Shown in pieces: positions 1-13,662 of a DNA stretch of 64,000 nt; position 1 is the first letter of the stretch; every line of letters begins with the position of its first letter. This DNA is from Piezodorus guildinii (taxonomy: Eukaryota; Arthropoda; Insecta; Hemiptera; Pentatomidae): positions 199,384,299-199,448,298 of the forward strand of contig CM041292.1 of NCBI GenBank assembly GCA_023052935.1. Reading direction: 5' to 3'. The notes below the pieces were generated by a model that saw only the letters and a list, made by a program, of their open reading frames with translations, was not told the origin of the DNA and made no database searches. The translations under genes were made by a program, and so were the position numbers.

Positions 1-482
1 TGTGTAGTTTTTATGCGTAGGTTTTTTGTATAATTTTTCCTACAATCGCAATATAACCTCAATTTATTTCACCTTATGTTTGCCATTTAGGCTACAGTAC
101 TATAATCACAAAAAAAAAAAAAAAAAATTCTGATTGTAAGGATGACTCATCCAAAATCTTTGTTAACATTTTGTTAAAATGTAAAAATGTGAAAAAAGTT
201 TTTATTTTTTTATTTATTTATTTATTTTTTACTACGAACTTATTTTAGAACTCAATAAATTTGAACGGCTCCAAAGAAAATAGCATGAACATAAAAATAT
301 TTACCCTTGGTTACGAACTAATGAAAATATACAGAATATTATACCTTTACCGAACCAAACCAATTACTCCAACCACCCTCCATATATCCACTGTCTCCTA
401 TGATTTAAATTCTAAGTCCAATCACTTCAAACTAGCAACTATAATATCTAATAATATATGGATTTTATTCGCTCTAAAAATC
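1..482. other. AT-rich stretch, no gene
   Basis: Nothing recognisable apart from an A-run near 110-127 and a short TTTA-type microsatellite near 205-232. The short open frame at 261-509 has no family resemblance and runs into SINE-A sequence. Confidence 0.6.
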
Positions 483-632
483 CGGTATGGCGGTCCCGAG
501 CCTGTGTGATGTCAGGTACTCGTTAAAGATCCTGTTATAATTAAACCTGCATATGCAAACATTAGGACTTCGGCTTTTAGCATTTTCCGATTAGCCGCAG
601 TCACATATAAAGTGACGTTAAATGACTAAAAA
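483..632 (+). repeat. SINE-A, 3' part only
   Basis: Matches the distal half of SINE-A: the GGTCCCGAGCCTGTG block, the GTACTCGTTAAAGATCC block and the terminal AAAGTGACGTTAAAT. The tRNA-like head is missing. It is more diverged than the copies at 16, 29 and 33 kb, so probably an old truncated copy. Confidence 0.75.
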
Positions 633-2685
633 CATTTATATGTCCTTTTATTATAATGAAGTTCAAATTTCATCGAGTTAATTCAAATACAAACTAATTA
701 GCCCAAGAACCAAATAGTAATCGAATGTTTAGACATTTTATTTAAACAGTGAAATAAGTCTAGGAATAATACATCAATAATTGTTGGGGGACCATGGGTA
801 GGAAGGGTTAATAGTAGGCAGATAGGCGATTTTTATTTTACACTAAATAAATCCTGCTGTAGGAGCCCAACTCAGTAAGTTACAAGACTTTGGGACACTT
901 TAGGGAACATAGTTGAGCTTGATTTCAGTTTTTCGTTGACTCACATAGGAAAATCTGGAGCAACCATTTTTCAGTCATTTAATAATTACATTTTTTCAAT
1001 AATTTCGAAATTCTTTGATAGAGTAATTCTTTGATATGATAAATTAAAATAATATTATATTGATTTTATTTCATATTCTACGAGTGTCATCTATGTGGAT
1101 AGTTATATTTATATAAAAATATTATTACAAAGTTGTGTACATTTTTCTAATTTTTTTTAGTTCTTATCTGAAATGACTCAGAGCTGAGGGTGATTTTTAT
1201 TTATTTTTTAATTATCTTTTTCTTTCCCTCTCTATTTTTCTTTTTGTTTCTATCTTTTATAGTTTTTTTTTCTTAATATAATTAATAAAAAATAGTAAGA
1301 TTATGAGATTTGTAAGAAATATATATATATTTTTTCATTATATAAATTAAGCTGGTATGTAGAACATTACCAATTAGTTTGAATTTCAATTATTATTATT
1401 TTAATTAATATGGTGTAATGTGATTTGTTTGTATAATTTACCGCCTGTAATTGGACCTTGACCTGTAAGTGGATGATGTTAAATAAAAAATAACTTAAAC
1501 GCTTCTTGTATTAATTTTGTCGAAAATGGTATTTGCATGGAAAGAATGCAGTTCTATCAGAATCATAGCGACATTGACCTTGCAGCTTTGACACCGGCCA
1601 AACGAATATCGGCCTCCCAGCGACCTTGGTTCGAGTCCGGAACAGTCACGGAATGTTTTATTCAACAAGTCTTGCGACACGATCGTAAAGTTTATAAACT
1701 CGTATAACGTCCTGTTAATTTATTCATTGAATAGGCAATGATTTACTTGGAATTGATTAATATTGAAAATTTAAATTACCGTCGTGATGCTGAAGAAATT
1801 CGATTCTGCAAAACGTAGTATTAATAAAGAAGATTGTTTAAATGTCTGAAAAAAAACAAAAAAAAAACAACTTCTTTGCGGCGTCATATTCAAATCCTTT
1901 AAATCCCTAAAACTTTCTCTTATAGAGTTGAACTTGACCTCCTGACTCCGCTTTCTTTCATACATGTCCCAAACACAAGATCTCCACCAACATATCTCTA
2001 TATACCTTGTCATAGAAGTTGCTACTTAAAAAAAAATCTTTATAATCTATGCTACTGTGTTTTGGAATTCAACGTAACATTTTAAATAGCATCCCATTAT
2101 GATATGTATGGGTCAATCCAATAAAAAATTGTACTGCTCCTAATTGATATTTTTCGTTATTTTTTTACATTTGTTTACATTTTTCAGTATCATTTATGAC
2201 GTGCATTAGTCACAACTGTTAACAATAAATTGATAAACAATCTTCTAACATTAAAACGTAACGAGATTTTTTAAAATGTGGTTATCAAGGTTATCTTATT
2301 CAAGTAGATATTTATAAAGAACTTAAGTGGGAATGAATAAAATTAAAATAAATTTTTATTTGAATAATAAATTAAAAGAGAAAGCAAAGGATGGGAAAAG
2401 AAACTGTCTTTCCTTATTCTTCATCTTTTTTTTTATTATTAAAATATCATTCGTCATTTGTTTTTCCCTTTCTCTTTTATTTTTTAATAATAAAATTAAC
2501 CTATATAAATTAATCCCACTATTCGAAATATATAGGTAGGTGTTTGTTTTTTTCTTTTTTAAACTGTATTCACTTTTTATTAGGTTGGAAAAACTGAAAC
2601 AGATCAACTCTTGATTTAAGATTTTATAGTTAATATGAATTATGATGTATTGTATTTTTTTCTAATGTGATTTTTTATTTTTCAG
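633..2685. other. AT-rich stretch, no gene
   Basis: No coding region, RNA gene or recognisable repeat seen beyond short A/T runs and a small (AT)n near 1319. The open frames at 1495-1680, 1771-2013 and 2327-2607 are short, of low complexity and without family motifs. Confidence 0.5.
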
Positions 2686-2726
2686 GTAAGATTGGAATAT
2701 TTGCAGACTACTATTAGAAATATTTG
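2686..2726 (+). promoter_or_regulatory. Candidate recursive splice site with 41-nt exon-like segment
   Basis: A pyrimidine-rich tract ends in TTTTTCAG at 2685 and is followed at once by GTAAGA, so a strong acceptor abuts a strong donor. A second donor-like GTATGT follows at 2727. This layout is the one known for recursive (ratchet) splicing in long introns. A similar 36-nt arrangement on the same strand lies at 46843-46878 and resembles this one in the tract, segment and donor. Whether a host intron crosses the window is not visible. Confidence 0.3.
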
Positions 2727-3224
2727 GTATGTTTATTTTGGTTTTAATAAAAATGCTATGCTTATAGTTAATGTTTGTTTCTCTGGAGTTCTACTATCTG
2801 CTCTCACAGAATGATTAGACAGGCATTCGTGTGACACATAATAAGCACGAATTCTCTTTTTGTTAATTTTTTAAAAAGTCTTTTCTCCTCACATCCTTGA
2901 TTGACCAATGGAGGTAGTTTTGTTTTGCACTACTTTAAAGCTAATCGAATGAAGAAGTTGGGATCACCTGTAGCATATTGGCTAGTATAGCTGCCTTCTT
3001 TGCCAAAGGGTTCAAATCCGCTGGTGGTCCTAGGATTTTTTAATGGGAGTAAAACATCCCCTTAGTTATGCCGTCCTTCGGAGGGAACGTAAGAACGTGG
3101 TCCCGAGCCTGTGCGATGTCAAGTACTCGTTAAATATCCCTATCCTAATTAAACCTGGATAGGCAAAATTTAGGACTCCCACTATAAGGGGATCGTCCAA
3201 TTAGCCGTAGTAGCATAAAGTGAC

Positions 3225-3348
3225 GTTTTTTTTTTTGCTTTTTTTTTCTCAATCAACAATTTTTATTGAGTAATATTACAATCTGTCCTAATTTGGACAT
3301 TAATAATAGTGGTGAAATATAACATTCATACAATATTTGCACAACAAT

Positions 3349-3432
<84 letters not shown>

Positions 3433-3915
3433 TACAATAATGAATCAATAAAATGTTTACCAAGTCTAGAAATCACTCATACCTATATACACGTCATACA
3501 TACAGCACATTGAGTGGAGAATCTAGCCAGTGCTAGAACTCCAATATATACATATTACAAGAGGTCGCGAGGCCACTGCTTTTCAACCTTCTAGGGGGGC
3601 ATTAAGGATTTGTGGAGCTGGAAAGGGATTGAGCTAGAGGGTTGGGGTGATGGATAAGGTTCTGATGGAATTTGAGAATTTTGATGGAATAAGATCTAAA
3701 ATAAATGGAATATTTAGGTCGTTGTGTAAGGTATGGTTAGTTTCATAATAAGGGGGCATTAACTATTCTTCGGAGGGATTTGGATTGAAAGTATTGAATG
3801 CGTTTGATGTTAGAACGTTTATCCGATGTCCCCCGCAGTTCAAGTCCGTAGGTCCAGATAGGCTTCAGTATTGTCTTGAAGATTAATAATTTTTTGTCGA
3901 CTGTAAGCTTAGAAT
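3225..3915 (-). mobile_element. Jockey-clade LINE, 5'-truncated 3' end
   Basis: On the minus strand this holds the end of the reverse transcriptase ORF, whose last codons resemble the P-R-R-L-K-R-x-W-P-R-D terminus of other copies near 3560-3600. A 3' UTR and a poly(A) tail, seen as T-rich sequence at 3225-3260, follow. An (AT)n tract has expanded in the UTR. TAAAGTGAC is repeated at 3216-3224 and 3916-3924 as a 9-bp target-site duplication within the host SINE-A. Only the terminal part of the ORF is left, so it is non-autonomous. Confidence 0.8.
3347..3434. repeat. (AT)n microsatellite
   Basis: Nearly pure AT dinucleotides with a few AA breaks, inside the 3' UTR of the Jockey copy at 3225-3915. 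Confidence 0.95.
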
Positions 3916-3956
3916 TAAAGTGACTTTAAATAAATAAAGAAACTAATGAAGAAGTT

Positions 3957-4345
3957 TTTTGGGGATCCAGAAAATTTAAATCCTAACGATAGAGAGGTTG
4001 AAATGTTCAATTATTGTGCGATACTTACTTTCATAATTTTTTGGTTCGACTTCATAATTCTCTGAGAAATTTGCTCTTCTTTTATCTTGTGCAACTTATT
4101 TTTCTGTGCTTGCACGTCAAGTAGATATATTTTAGCTTTTCTGATAAAACTGTGGATAACGGCAACAACATCAAAATTTGATTTTCCTCCCAAACCGTTG
4201 AGAATGGGACAATGGGTCATATGTACTTTTCTGTTCAACTTGAGTCTCTTATCCACTCCCACAGTATGTCTAGGCATTGATAAGACACCCTGTATATCAA
4301 AGCAAAATGGAGGTTAACGGCTATATATAAGTCTTTAGGTTAACG
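3957..4345. other. No gene recognised
   Basis: Moderately AT-rich. Overlapping open frames on both strands (4011-4277 minus, 4087-4317 plus) are not recognised and mirror each other, so neither is called. Confidence 0.4.
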
Positions 4346-5960
<1,615 letters not shown>

Positions 5961-6448
5961 ATACAGCTTCTTCATAATTGAGACCATGTATAATTTTTTT
6001 TGCAGACTTTACAATTTCAACCATTAATTTAAATTTACGACCATGGGTCCTTTTTTTTTCCACTTCCTTAAGACTCAAACATTGCTGTAGCCAGAGAGTC
6101 ACCCTGAAGTAGCCAGTTGGTATAATTGGTTTAAAATAAGTTGGTAGCCCTGAAGATCGGAAGACGCTGAGAAGCAGAAGGAGAAGAGAAGAGCGGAAGC
6201 AGGGCAGGAGGAGGGCTAACGGTAGGCCAAGGCCGCCCCTTATCTTAATAGCTAGCTCCTCTCTGTCATAGCTCTTCTCTCCGTCTTATTTAATATTTTG
6301 TCTTGTTTGAATATTTATCTAAAGGAAGGTTTTTTAAATAGCCTAGCAATTTCCGTATTAGGTCATCTTCTTTTTATTAAGTATTTAAGCCTAGAGTAAG
6401 TAATAAATAAGAGTCTTTGGCTGTCCACATTCACACAAACTTTTTTTA
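5961..6448. other. No gene recognised
   Basis: Unassigned sequence with a purine-rich segment at about 6150-6215. No open frame with family motifs and no repeat match elsewhere in the window. Confidence 0.45.
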
Positions 6449-7316
6449 CTTTCACTTACTATATATAGTAAGGGAAAGTATTGCGATCGTGAAAATTTTC
6501 GAATTCCAGTTTTCACATTTTCACACATTTTAGGGTCCCCTGAGTCCAACGGTAAGTCCTATGAAACTGGAATTTCATATTTCAGACAAATATACGCCCG
6601 AGACGTTACAAAACCTTTTTCATCAAAATGAGCTTACCAGAAGAGCCACTCTACACCATGCATTTTGCACCTTTTTTCGATTTTCTCGAAAACGGTTCCG
6701 ACGATTTTGATTAAACTAGCAATATCGATGTAACATTTAATGGGCTTTAATATCATGTAGGTTTCATTCTGATTAAAATGGTCTGACAGGGCTTAAATGC
6801 CGATATTTTAAATTTTCTTTCTCTAAAGTACCTTTAATTTTGTTGATTCTATAAAGATAACTATATTATCTTGTTACCACTGATGAAAAACAGTTAAATA
6901 TGCAAGTTGAGCGAATTTGAAAGGAAACTAAACGAGAAATCTGAAAAAATATTTTTTTAATGCAATTTTTTGTATTTGAACATAAGAGCAGTAATATACA
7001 TATTCAAGCTTTTAAAAGTTAACGGAGAGTGATAATAAGAAGATAAAACTAACTGATTATTTTAGATAATAATATAATCGATTTTTAATAAAATCAATTT
7101 AATTCTTTAATAATGATGGAGTTTTGTTGACCGTTGAGAAATTAGATGAGGAAGATGGTTATGGTTATGGTGACCGCACCCCCAACCATCTTCCTCATCT
7201 AATTCTTTAATAGTTTCACGTATTTTTTTTATCCCTAACTGTATTTGAAAATTCTTTTATTGATTTTAAAAATGGAGGTAAATGAAAGTCGTGTGTTGCC
7301 AACACCAGATTTTTTT
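6449..7316 (+). repeat. R850 repeat, plus orientation
   Basis: Starts with the 30-bp near-perfect palindrome of the family (6449-6478: CTTTCACTTAC, central TATATA, then GTAAGGGAAAG). The shared body follows: GCGATCGTGAA, GCATTTTGCACC at about 6660 and GGTCTGACAGGG at about 6780. It ends in CACCAGATTTTTT. It lacks the middle part carrying the GT-rich block that other copies have. An 89-bp foreign insert sits at 7112-7200. No coding capacity is seen. Confidence 0.85.
7112..7200 (+). mobile_element. 89-bp hammerhead-unit derivative
   Basis: Carries the same two ends as the 1085-bp unit at 44314-45398: AATGATGGAG at the left, GAGGAAGATGGTT and its complement AACCATCTTCCTC, and a CATCT right end. 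It is flanked by an 11-bp duplication AATTCTTTAAT (7101-7111 and 7201-7211) in the host R850. The terminal complementary stretches make it a near-complete hairpin. It has the look of an extreme internal-deletion derivative. Confidence 0.75.
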
Positions 7317-7354
7317 ATTAACGGTAAGTAAACATGCAGGGTTAAGAAAGAAGA

Positions 7355-7790
7355 CGTAAAAATGTCTTGATAAAGAACTATCCAGTGGTGGTGGCTCTTC
7401 ACTAACTATTTAAGAGCATTAGATCCCGAGGCCACCTTCTTTTCAACCGCCTTGCCGGGTTATCAGGAATGTCTAAGGAAGATAGATTACGGACAAGAGG
7501 GTTCGTGTGGGCAGGGAGTCTGGAATGAAAAGAATTATATCTATCACGGAATAGGTCTGTAACAAATGGGATGTTGAGGTCATTCATTATAGATGAGTTG
7601 ATTTGTGACAAAATAAGGGGCATTCAGTATTTTGGATTGTAAGGATTAGATGCGAGGGAAATTAGATGGTTTAGTAGAGACCCAAGGCTCGATTCCATAT
7701 GTTCAAATAGGTCTGATAATAGTGACGTAAATGAGTTTTTTTGTGCTCGTGGACTAGAAGTGTTGATTGTTTTTCAAGGAAGTGTTATAA
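7355..7790 (-). mobile_element. Jockey-clade LINE 3' fragment
   Basis: The minus-strand frame gives the family C-terminus (DLNIPFVTDL, PAHTNPLVRNLSS, PDNPARRLKRRWPRDL), ending near 7402. Upstream, the WTYGIELWGS region is frameshifted. It matches the copy at 5037-5707 through the 3' UTR but has no visible poly(A). Boundaries are approximate and no clean target duplication was found. Confidence 0.8.
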
Positions 7791-8129
7791 GGATATGTCC
7801 AAAAAACTCAAATAATATTCTTAATTATAATCACCTTTTTTTCTCAACATATTTTAATATCTAATTATCAAAAGTGTTTATATTCTTCCCGTCGGCTCCG
7901 TTATTTATTAGGAATCGAGCCTAGAAATTCGTTGGAAAATGTTTAATAATCTTCTTATCGCAAAAGATTAAAGAATTATATATTAAGATTAAGAGGACGT
8001 TTCGTAACTATTAAAGCTATATCCTAATAGAGCCAGAATTAATTCTGATAAATCATTATTGAGAAATACTTTAAAAACACATGATTGTTTTTAAATAAAC
8101 TCTTTGGTTTTCTTTCCTAATAAAACATC
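7791..8129. other. No gene recognised
   Basis: AT-rich. The right part grades into degraded sequence preceding the R850 copy at 8130. Confidence 0.4.
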
Positions 8130-8715
8130 CTATAACTATATTAACTTTTAAAAGCATGAGTATAAGATAATATTTTTCTAAAATCTTAAAAGAGGTTCCT
8201 AAAATGTTTCCAACGGTATATCATACATGTATATTACTGCTCTTGTATTCAAAAACAAAAAAATGCATTAAAAAATATTTTTCTGTTTTCTCCTTTAGTT
8301 GGGTATCGAATTCATTCAATTTATTATTACCTGTTTTTCATCAGTGGCAACAGGATAATATAGTTATTTTTATAGAATCAACACAATTAAAGGTACTTTA
8401 GAGAAAGAAAATTTAAAATATCGGCATTTAAGCCCTGTCAGACCATTTTAATCAGAATGAAACCTAAATTATATTAAAGCCCATTAAATTTTACATCGAT
8501 GTAGTGTGTTTTTTTAGGAAGCGTTTTCGAGAAAATCGAAAAAAGGTGCAAAATGCATGGTAGAAAGTGGCTCTTCTGGTAAGCTCATTTTGATGAAATC
8601 GGTTTTGTAACGTCTCGGGCATATATTTGTCTTAAATATGAAATTTTAGTTTCATAAGACTTACCGTTTCCGCCCGGGAGTTACCACACATACTATATAT
8701 AGTAAGTGAAAGTAA
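8130..8715 (-). repeat. R850 repeat, minus orientation, internally deleted
   Basis: Read on the minus strand it starts with the hairpin half next to ACTTTCACTTAC at about 8690-8715. It then jumps from the first palindrome arm directly to the GGTAACTCCCGGGCGGAAAC block, losing about 150 bp. The rest follows the family through GGTGCAAAATGCATGG (complement) to about 8130. The CACCAGATTT end is missing. Confidence 0.8.
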
Positions 8716-8920
8716 AAAAAAATTACAGTAGTAGATGAAAAAAAAAAAAAAAATTATCCGAAAATCGAAACACATCCTGTTTTGGAATACAGAAATTTAC
8801 ATACATCTGGAAAACAGTTCCAGATTTTTTTGTTTTAAAATATATTATTCAATAATGAAAGGAAATATCGTCTTATATGGATCTCAAATATACATTTATA
8901 TATTTTGAATAGTGAATTAT

Positions 8921-9793
8921 TTTTTTTTTTTTTTTTATTTATTGAGAAATATTACAATTTGTTACATAATGAACAGTAGTAATAGTGATGTAGTACACAT
9001 TCATACAGTATATACAGAATAATGATAAAGTCAAATTACATAAAATCGGAAATAAATAAATTCAGATATATACAAGAAAATAACAATTAATAAAAACAAA
9101 AAAACAACAACAAACAAATCAAAACAACAACCTGTAGTAGAGATAAATACAAGTTGCGAAATAAATAAAAATTATACAAGCAAACTTGACTATATACTAT
9201 ATATACAATCTGTTAAAGGGACCCTAGACTCGGCTGCTCCCTCCACAAGTGGGGGGAGAAGCCGAATCCAAGAGCTCCCAGCGCCTCTCAGCGCTTCACT
9301 GGTGTAAGCCAGTAGAGGCCGAGCTAGGGCGGAATAGCCACAAACATACAGTACATGAGTGGAGGATCTGACCAGTGTCAGAACTCCAGAATAAATGTTT
9401 ACTAAACGTCGCGGGGCCACTGCCGTTTCAATCTTCGAGGAGGATTGTAGGGATGGGTGGAGCTGGAAAGCGATTGAGCAAGAGGATTAGGATGATGAAG
9501 AAGGTTCTGATGGAATTTGGAGAATTAGGATGGTACCAGGTCTAAAATAAATGGAATATTAAGGTCATGGTGTAGGGTACAGTTGGTAACGTAATAAGGA
9601 GCATTAACTATTGTTCGGAGGACTTTGGATTGGAAGGATTGGATACGTTTGATGTTAGAATGTTTAGTTGTCCCCCATAGTTCAAGTCCGTAGGTCCATA
9701 TAGGTTTCAGTACTGTCTTATATATTAGTAATTTGTTGTCGACTGTAAGATGAGATTTTCTGTTTAGTAGTTTGTATAACAGGCCGAATCATT
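8921..9793 (-). mobile_element. Jockey-clade LINE 3' end with perfect target duplication
   Basis: Poly(A) (T run 8921-8936), a 3' UTR of about 460 bp and the C-terminal part of the reverse transcriptase ORF on the minus strand (stop near 9400, with the R-R-L-K... terminus degenerate). AATAGTGAATTAT is repeated at 8908-8920 and 9794-9806, a 13-bp target-site duplication that fixes the ends. The UTR segment ATTACAATTTGTTACATAATG recurs as isolated fragments elsewhere, which identifies those as tails of the same family. The 76-codon frame at 9190-9420 lies within UTR and is not a gene. Confidence 0.85.
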
Positions 9794-9806
9794 AATAGTG
9801 AATTAT

Positions 9807-10556
9807 AGAATCACTATTCCAAATCTCTATAGTCATCAATTTTAATAGTTGGACCCGTATCATTTGAATAAGCAGACAGACAACAAATATTAGGCTTAAC
9901 AATAGAGACGCTAAGTGATCTGTTAGCAACAAGTGTTATATAATCTGGGAATCACCATGGGGGCTTTTTATGTAGCGCTTAAACTATATTTAACGTTCCT
10001 TCTAGCTTAAACTTAGTTTTTGACCTTTCATTCTTGATGTGGGAAGTGTAATACGTCCCAATTGAAGACTAGAAAATGCTAGAAATAATCACGTGTAATT
10101 ATTCCTAGCACCTTCTCATCGTGATGTTTAATTGCTCTCGAATGGGAATGTGCATTTATTTGAGAATCGTCCATGTGATTTGATTTGATTTTCCTTAACT
10201 CTATGGTGCTTCATTTACATCTTAAAAGAGAATCAGGACTGTTCTCGATTAACTAAAGTTAGGCGAACACCGTAAATCTGTGGATAAGAACGCCAGTTTG
10301 CTTAAATGATTTTTCTTTGACAAAAGGGTATTCAATTTACTTTCGGAAATTATTTCAACTAATTTCCAATATTTAATTAAATTCCTCCTGTCCTCCTGCA
10401 ATATTCTTCCTCTTAAAGATAGAATAGAATATAGTTTATTATTGACCTGTTACATTTAAGACCAAACTGGTCCTCTCTTACAATCAAGATCGTATATAAT
10501 TAAAATCGCCCAAGTATCTACCAATATATAGCCAGTTTGACAAACAATAATTAGTA
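9807..10556. other. No gene recognised
   Basis: AT-rich unassigned sequence with no open frame of note. A short stretch near 10425-10500 looks like degraded LINE UTR but is too diverged to call. Confidence 0.4.
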
Positions 10557-10629
10557 TACTGGAAGGAATTAGTCCGGGTGGCGGTCATTAAATGAAACAA
10601 CTGAATAGTTTCAACCATTTTATTGTTGG

Positions 10630-10666
10630 CCAACGTTTCGACCCCCATTGTGGGTCATCATCAGGG
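10630..10666 (-). ncRNA. Minimal hammerhead ribozyme motif
   Basis: On the minus strand: GCC, CTGATGA, one extra T, stem II GACCC paired with GGGTC, then GAAACGTT followed by GG. All core nucleotides of the CUGANGA...GAAA consensus are present. The ACGU after the core can serve as a two-base-pair stem III in a dimer. Outer GCC/GG pairs are the start of stem I. Confidence 0.6.
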
Positions 10667-12058
10667 CTAAAAAGATACAAAAAGGATACATTTAAAATAA
10701 GATTAAAAATACTATTTTTAAAAAATAACTATTGCGCTAGAGAATGTCAATATTATATCATAAAAGGAACTAGATGTGTAAAGAAATCAATTAATTAAAT
10801 TACATTGATAAAGGTATACTAATGAGAGCTATACAGACCAGATAATGTACAAATATATAAGAAAAAAAAATTAAATGAAATAAAAAACATTAAAAAATGG
10901 AGTACAGTGGAGATACGTACCGTCTGGTAGGCGAGTGGAAAGTAGGTATAATTTGGTAATATGGAATATAGGCAGGTAGATAGAAAAGTACGTACAAAAG
11001 GTTGGGTAAAATGGAAAATACGTACCGCATTTTTAGAAGGGATCTGACAACAATGAGTAAAATTGTAATATTAACATAAAAGGAAGTGTTCAGATTAAAC
11101 CTACAATAGTAATAACATCATAACGGTATTAAAAGATGTTTTAACAAGATTGTTGAAGTAAAAACAATATAATACAATCGTAAGAATAATAATGTATAAA
11201 CTATATGTAGTAAAACAGACTACCTCCCAACCAACGTTTTAATAATTATTGTACATATATTAAGACAGTAAAATTAACCAAGTGAAAATATTATGAGAAA
11301 AAATAATCAATCATTGACAGATCCTATAGTTGATACAAAATAGTAAAATAATTACAAATAGGAATAAATTGAATTGTAAAACCATTAAGAATTTTTAAGA
11401 ATTAAGAAGGTAGTCAGTTTTAGTACATATAGTTTATACATTATTATTCTTACTATTGTATTATATACATGTTACCCACTGTATACATTTTTTTTATTTA
11501 TTGGTTTATTTTTTACTTATTTATGTTTACATTTATTTTATATATGTATCTATTTCATTTGTTTATGCACTTATAAAATTTCAACAATCTTGGTAAAACA
11601 TCTTTTGTAGGTTTAATCTGAATACTTCCTTTTATGTTAATATTACAATTTTACTCATTGTTGTCAGATCCCGTCTAGAAATGTGGTACGTATTTTCCAT
11701 TTTACCCAACCTTTTGTACGTACTTTCCTATCTACCTGCCTATATTCCATATTACCAAATTGTACCTACTTTCCACTCGCCTACCAGACGGTACGTATCT
11801 CCACTGTACTCCATTTTTTAATGTTTTTTTTATTTCATTTTATTTATTTTTCTTATATATTTGTACATTATCTTTAGTCATTATCTGGTCTGTATAGCTC
11901 TCATTAGTATACCTTTTTCATTGTAATTTAATTAATTGATTTCTTTACACTTCTAGTTCCTTTTATGTTATAATATTGACATTCTCTAGCGCAATAGTTA
12001 TTTTTTTAAAATATTATTTTTAATCTTATTTCAAATGTACGCTTTTTGTATCTTTTTA

Positions 12059-12096
12059 GCCCTGATGATGACCCACAATGGGGGTCGAAACGTTGG
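12059..12096 (+). ncRNA. Minimal hammerhead ribozyme motif
   Basis: Mirror copy of the motif at 10630-10666, on the plus strand, with the same core (CTGATGA, GAAACGTT) and GACCC/GGGTC stem II. It sits at the outer end of the right arm. Confidence 0.6.
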
Positions 12097-12205
12097 AAAA
12101 CAATAAAATAGTTGAAACTATTCAGTTGTTTCATTTAATGACCGCCACCCGGACTAATTCCTTCCAGTAATTCTCAACGGTCAACTAATTATATCCACAA
12201 TAATT

Positions 12206-13147
12206 AGTGAATTCCTCTTCTTTAAAGATTTAAATGGTAATTAAGTCTCTTTCTTTAGTTCTTTGATTAATCGAAAACATATTTGTGCTCAGATTTCAAA
12301 ATGTTATTAGTCACTTTTTCTAGAAATGTGAGGTTTTTCAAACTATGGAGAGTCATTCGTTTATGTATAAAAGGTGACGAAATTTCATAAGTGTTTTTTT
12401 TTTTTCATTTTATGAATAAATAATTCTATTTTGTACAAATGAACGAACCCCTTCTGAACATGACACTCTAGAATGAGAAGAAACTCATTTCTGGAAAAAG
12501 TCACTTATACCATTTTACCATCTTTGCACTCATTTCTCATCCTAATATAATTGGTTAAAATCTTCTACATACCTAAGTATAATAATAAAAATAAGTTCAT
12601 AGTAATAAAAGAACCTTATAATTTTGTTTTAAATACAGATAAATAAATATCTGGAAATAATTAACCAATATTTATTTTTATTGTTGGTAGATGGTAGTTA
12701 ACTAATTATCTAAAGAAAAATCTTGCAATTTCATTATTTACAAGCTTACAGAATAGTACTTAAATGGAAAATCTGAAATTTTCAAATAAGTATGATGATT
12801 TTCTTTATTTCATTTTCAATGCAAATAACAATAAGTAATTGGAAATAATTAATTAAAGAGAAATAATTTGGGTGATATAAATAAAAGTAGGTATGTAGAT
12901 TTAGGGAAGGAAGTAGAAATGTTTTGAGGAGACTTTATTTCGGCGGCTGACCTTCTCCGGAGTATGTCCTGGAGATAGTCACTTTCACCAGCGCAGTGTG
13001 CTGGAATGCTGGAACTGTCATGGCAGCAACGGGGGGATCCAGGCAACGGTTTGGAAAAGTCTGAAAGTAATGTCTTAGTTCTTGTTAATTGAACTGTATT
13101 AAGGTTTTAAATATATAAAATGAGTTATCAATTAATTATATTAATTA
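12206..13147. other. No gene recognised
   Basis: AT-rich. A slightly more GC-rich patch at about 12930-13050 holds a 65-codon minus-strand frame with no recognisable motif. Confidence 0.4.
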
Positions 13148-13662
13148 TTAATCTTTCATCTTCCTGGACTGTTCCTCCCGCTCTTCCTTTGTCCATTTTC
13201 TCCCCCGTTTCTTTGTTTTTCCTGTAAAAACCCCAACTTCTTTTATTTTTTCCCGAAAAGCTCTCTATCTAAGCAGTCTATTTTCTTGATTTTTAACCTA
13301 TCGAGCTCCTCTTTTATTTGCTTTGCATAACCACCCATATTCTTATAGCCTAGAACTTTGTCAAAAATCTGTTTGTTCAGCCTCTGATTGTTCATTCTTA
13401 CCATATGGCCATAAAACCTCAGTCTCCTAGTTCTGATGACTACTTCAAGGTTTTCCAAATTTTATATATTTCTTCATTGGATTTTAGCCTGTAGCACTCT
13501 TGTGTTTTTGAGTCCATGAAGCCTCCTATGAATTTTCCTCTCAATCTTGAGAAATTTCTCAAGACTCGGAAGGCAAACTGTTTCCATACCATACAATATT
13601 AATTTTACTGTACAGTAGTGTCTTATTTTTGCATTGGAGGATAAACTTTTCTTACTGTACAT
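13148..13662 (-). pseudogene. Non-LTR retroelement ORF2 C-terminus, frameshifted
   Basis: The minus strand reads SLSSNAKIRHYCTV, LYGMETVCLPSLEKFLKIERK and IHRRLHGLKNTRVLQAK. After a frame change near 13470 it gives TRRLRFYGHMVRMNNQRLNK, and after another near 13255 FREKIKEVGVFTG and RGRKWTKEERE, stopping at 13148. These are the typical region after the reverse transcriptase thumb in RTE/CR1-like LINEs (the YGMET block, then RLRFYGH-RM, then a basic tail). Two frameshifts and the absence of palm motifs make it a relic. It is a different family from the Jockey copies. Confidence 0.7.

Larger units (their letters stand above)
2960..3944 (+). mobile_element. SINE-A copy split by a Jockey insertion
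   Basis: The tRNA-like head starts at 2961, with B box GGTTCAAATCC. The body runs to 3224 and the last bases (AAATAAATAAAG type tail) resume at 3916. The whole is flanked by a 12-bp direct repeat, AATGAAGAAGTT, at 2948-2959 and 3945-3956, the duplication expected from LINE-driven SINE insertion. A Jockey 3' end sits inside it at 3225-3915. Confidence 0.85.
10557..12169. repeat. Inverted hammerhead-bearing unit (Penelope-like repeat pair)
   Basis: Two arms in inverted orientation, 10557-11226 and about 11407-12169, separated by some 180 bp of AT-rich sequence. Arm ends read GGAAGGAATTAGTCCGGGTG and its complement. Each arm has a minimal hammerhead motif near its outer end (10630-10666 minus, 12059-12096 plus). 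A leader GTTGACCGTTGAGAA (complement at about 12171-12186) follows on the right and is shared with the unit at 44.3 kb. Minimal hammerheads in flanking repeats are a known trait of Penelope-like retroelements. No reverse transcriptase is present, so assignment rests on the ribozyme motif. Confidence 0.65.
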
